DNA of 64,000 nucleotides from Odontocerum albicorne (lineage: Eukaryota > Arthropoda > Insecta > Trichoptera > Odontoceridae), in the NCBI GenBank assembly GCA_949825065.1, contig OX463848.1, forward strand, positions 40,159,380-40,223,379, given 5' to 3'. This document shows positions 38,101 to 41,100 of this stretch, piece after piece. The position numbers were made by a program, and so were the translations under genes. Numbering within the stretch: the first letter of the stretch is position 1; every line of letters starts with the position of its first letter. The notes under the pieces were generated by a model. It was not told the origin of the DNA. It did no database searches and saw only the letters and a list, made by a program, of their open reading frames with translations.

Positions 38101-41100
38101 ATATCCTTACGATGTGCATTTCTCGTCATTTCTCTCACGGTCGAATGCTTAGACTGTTTACCCATGCCACCGTCTCAGAAATAGATAATGGATTTCCTCC
38201 AATCACAGAAAACTTACCAAGGGAAAATGAACTACAAAAAACCTTTGTTTACCTTCCGATATGTGATAGTAATACATTTGGCTTTAAGCGGAGTCTAGCA
38301 TATGTGTAAAGTGTTTATACATAATCATAAATTTTGACTTTATAAAACTTCCCAAAAAGGGTTGTCTTCAAGTAAAGAGCTGCACATGCAGCCCATTTCT
38401 CAAACACTAAGAGGCCGACATTTCCATGCCACTGATCCAGAAACGACAAAAGCTCTTATCATAATACCATACCGTATTAGATCGATTTGGAACACTCGAT
38501 TTATTATATGAAAACAAAATCGATCTCAAAGTTCTACTACTCAAGGAACATCTCTCAGGCCCCGGCCACACAGGAAGGAGCCTCACTTGATGATTAGAGC
38601 TATGTTGCGAGTTAGGAGAGATATCCTAGCGAACCAACGTACCGCATACTATCGTAGTGGCCACACTGCACGCTTCGCGCCATGTTGCATGACGATTAGT
38701 CATCGAGTGAATCTCCTAGCGAACAGACGTGTTGGCTAATTTACAAGATGGCGGAAGTTTTAATGACAGCTGTGTATAAAAGGGAGCCTTTGTGGAACCC
38801 ATCGAACAAATTATAAAAAAACATACCTGTAATAAAATCACTTTGGAATGAAGTTGCGCAGAAAGTAAATAAAGATGGTAAGTTGTAATGAAATTGGTTA
38901 ATTTCGTGACATCGTGTGTTGACTCAACCGCTCCCAATTGTCAAATAAAATTGTGCATAGCACTTTGGTGGGGCCAGGCATGAAGTCACCTAGTATATGA
39001 GTCACGTAAAATCTAGCTTAGCATCTAACGAAGCACTTTGGTGTGGCCTCGGCCTTAGACGGATTGGAAAGGCACAATAGAGACTAAACTTTGTATTCAT
39101 GTCCCATTGAGGGACATGAATACAAAGTTTTAAATCAATCCATTCGCTTGAACTAATGTAATTTTTTTAGAAGTGGGCTAATATAACAATATTTATGACT
39201 ACCATATAGCCTAACATCTGCGTTGGAAACAGACTAGAGTCTAGGAATTAGCGAATCAGGCAGACCTTAATATATAGAATTACAATAATCTAGACGTTAT
39301 ATAACAAATGAATTCATAATTTTTTTTATTTCCTTTGTTAACCTTTCCTTCCCTGTGTTGGGTATCTTCTACACGTTGCTTCTAATAACCATCAATATCT
39401 CTATAAATATAATAAACACAAGGTTAAGATTTTAGGTATTCCTCCATAATATATTTACGCATTGATTTAAAAAATAATATTAATAATAATCAGAATTTAT
39501 CGACTACATCGAGGTGTTTTGTAAAGATCGAAAACAAATTCGCATTTAAACGCTGCGAGTGCCTCGTCTTGACGATAGGTGAATAGTATGCGGGAAGCGC
39601 GACACTATATTCGCATCTCATTCTTGCATACTAGACTGAATTGCGAGGAGCTGAATTGTCTCAACGTCGCAAGCAAAGGCGTAAGCGCCGGGGTATGCGA
39701 CTGACGTTCCGCGCCACTAGTTGCCTCTAGGCTTGCAAATAGGTTAGACGTACGCCCGTTCCGTGAGCGTTTTTTAATGTTTTCAGATGGTTTTTTAATG
39801 TTTTCAGCAAATAAATCTCAATTATTATAATTTTTAACTTCATTTATAATTAATTAAGGGGATTATCTATGAATGTTCTTATTTTTCCGATTTAAAATCG
39901 CTAATTTTTTATTGCGTACTCACTACCCAACACCGGAGCACGCGTATTATTTTTATCACCGTAAGGGAAGGGTTAAAAGACATCTAAGTACAGTTTTTAA
40001 CTCTAAGACAATAGACTAATCGATGTGCGAATTTGAACTCTCTAAAACTATAGACCTAAGCTAGTAAATAATCTCTCCCACCTCTGACAAGCTAACTGCA
40101 ACATAACCAATAGACTGTTATAATTTAATCTATTGGGTGTTGACATAAGTTGTGTCCGTTTTTTTTCAATTTGAAAATGAGTACCAAAAGTAAAACAATA
40201 TGCTAAAGATTATACGACATTCGAAAGAAAATTTTCTGCTCTACAAGATATTGTGTTTGCTTTTACGTTTCCTATATTATTTTATTTGATTACAAGCCTT
40301 CAAAATGGAATGTCAAATAGACGAAAGTGAGCATTTTCGACCATACCGGTCATACCCTCCATAGTAGGGTTATACTGTTACAAAAAGTGGAATAAACAGT
40401 GTTTGATAAAACAAATTACAATGTCTTTAAACCTCCACAACGTTAATGCCTTAACTATAAACAATATATGATTACTTGTATTACAATTTGTCATTTTAGA
40501 CAATTAATCATGAAGTCTGATATAGTTTTATTAACATTGTATTTTTTCTATCGAATTGCAGGCAGGCTGTGCATTCTTCGCATTCCAACGGTTCCAACAG
40601 GGTGCTGATGCGGCATTCGCCCCCTCTTATGAAGTCGAGGGGGCTCTGGGAGGCCCTGCTTCCTATCCTGGTGCCCCTGATCCAGATCCTGCTTACCAGG
40701 ATCCTCCTTTCTCATCACAGAGAGGTATTACCATAATAATATACATTGACAAATTGTGGAACTTTTTTTTTTTAATTTTTACTGTCAGCATTTAAAATTT
40801 CCATATTTTTTAATAGAAAGAGGTGAACTGTAGTACAGAGAACCACTTCATTAGGTTAGACCTATGACCAAGTGGTCTTATTCCTTACACAATTTAATCA
40901 CAAACTATTGTGTAAATTTCAATTTAGCTTCGAAGTTTCTTTGCAATTTCCTGTCATGTCAATGTGTCTTGAAGAATTACTTATGTTTAGAAGGCATTGT
41001 AATCTTCATTCTCAGAAAAATATAATATTTTATATTTTTGAAATTAACCTGAAAATGAATATTTCAATGCCTTCCAAGTGTCGACCATATTTCAAGGCAA

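Noticed and set aside
40725..40795. Alternative C-terminus of synaptogyrin by reading into intron 4
   Set aside because: The extension is hydrophobic and poorly family-like, while the donor at 40725 and the exon at 43902 restore a family-typical tail.
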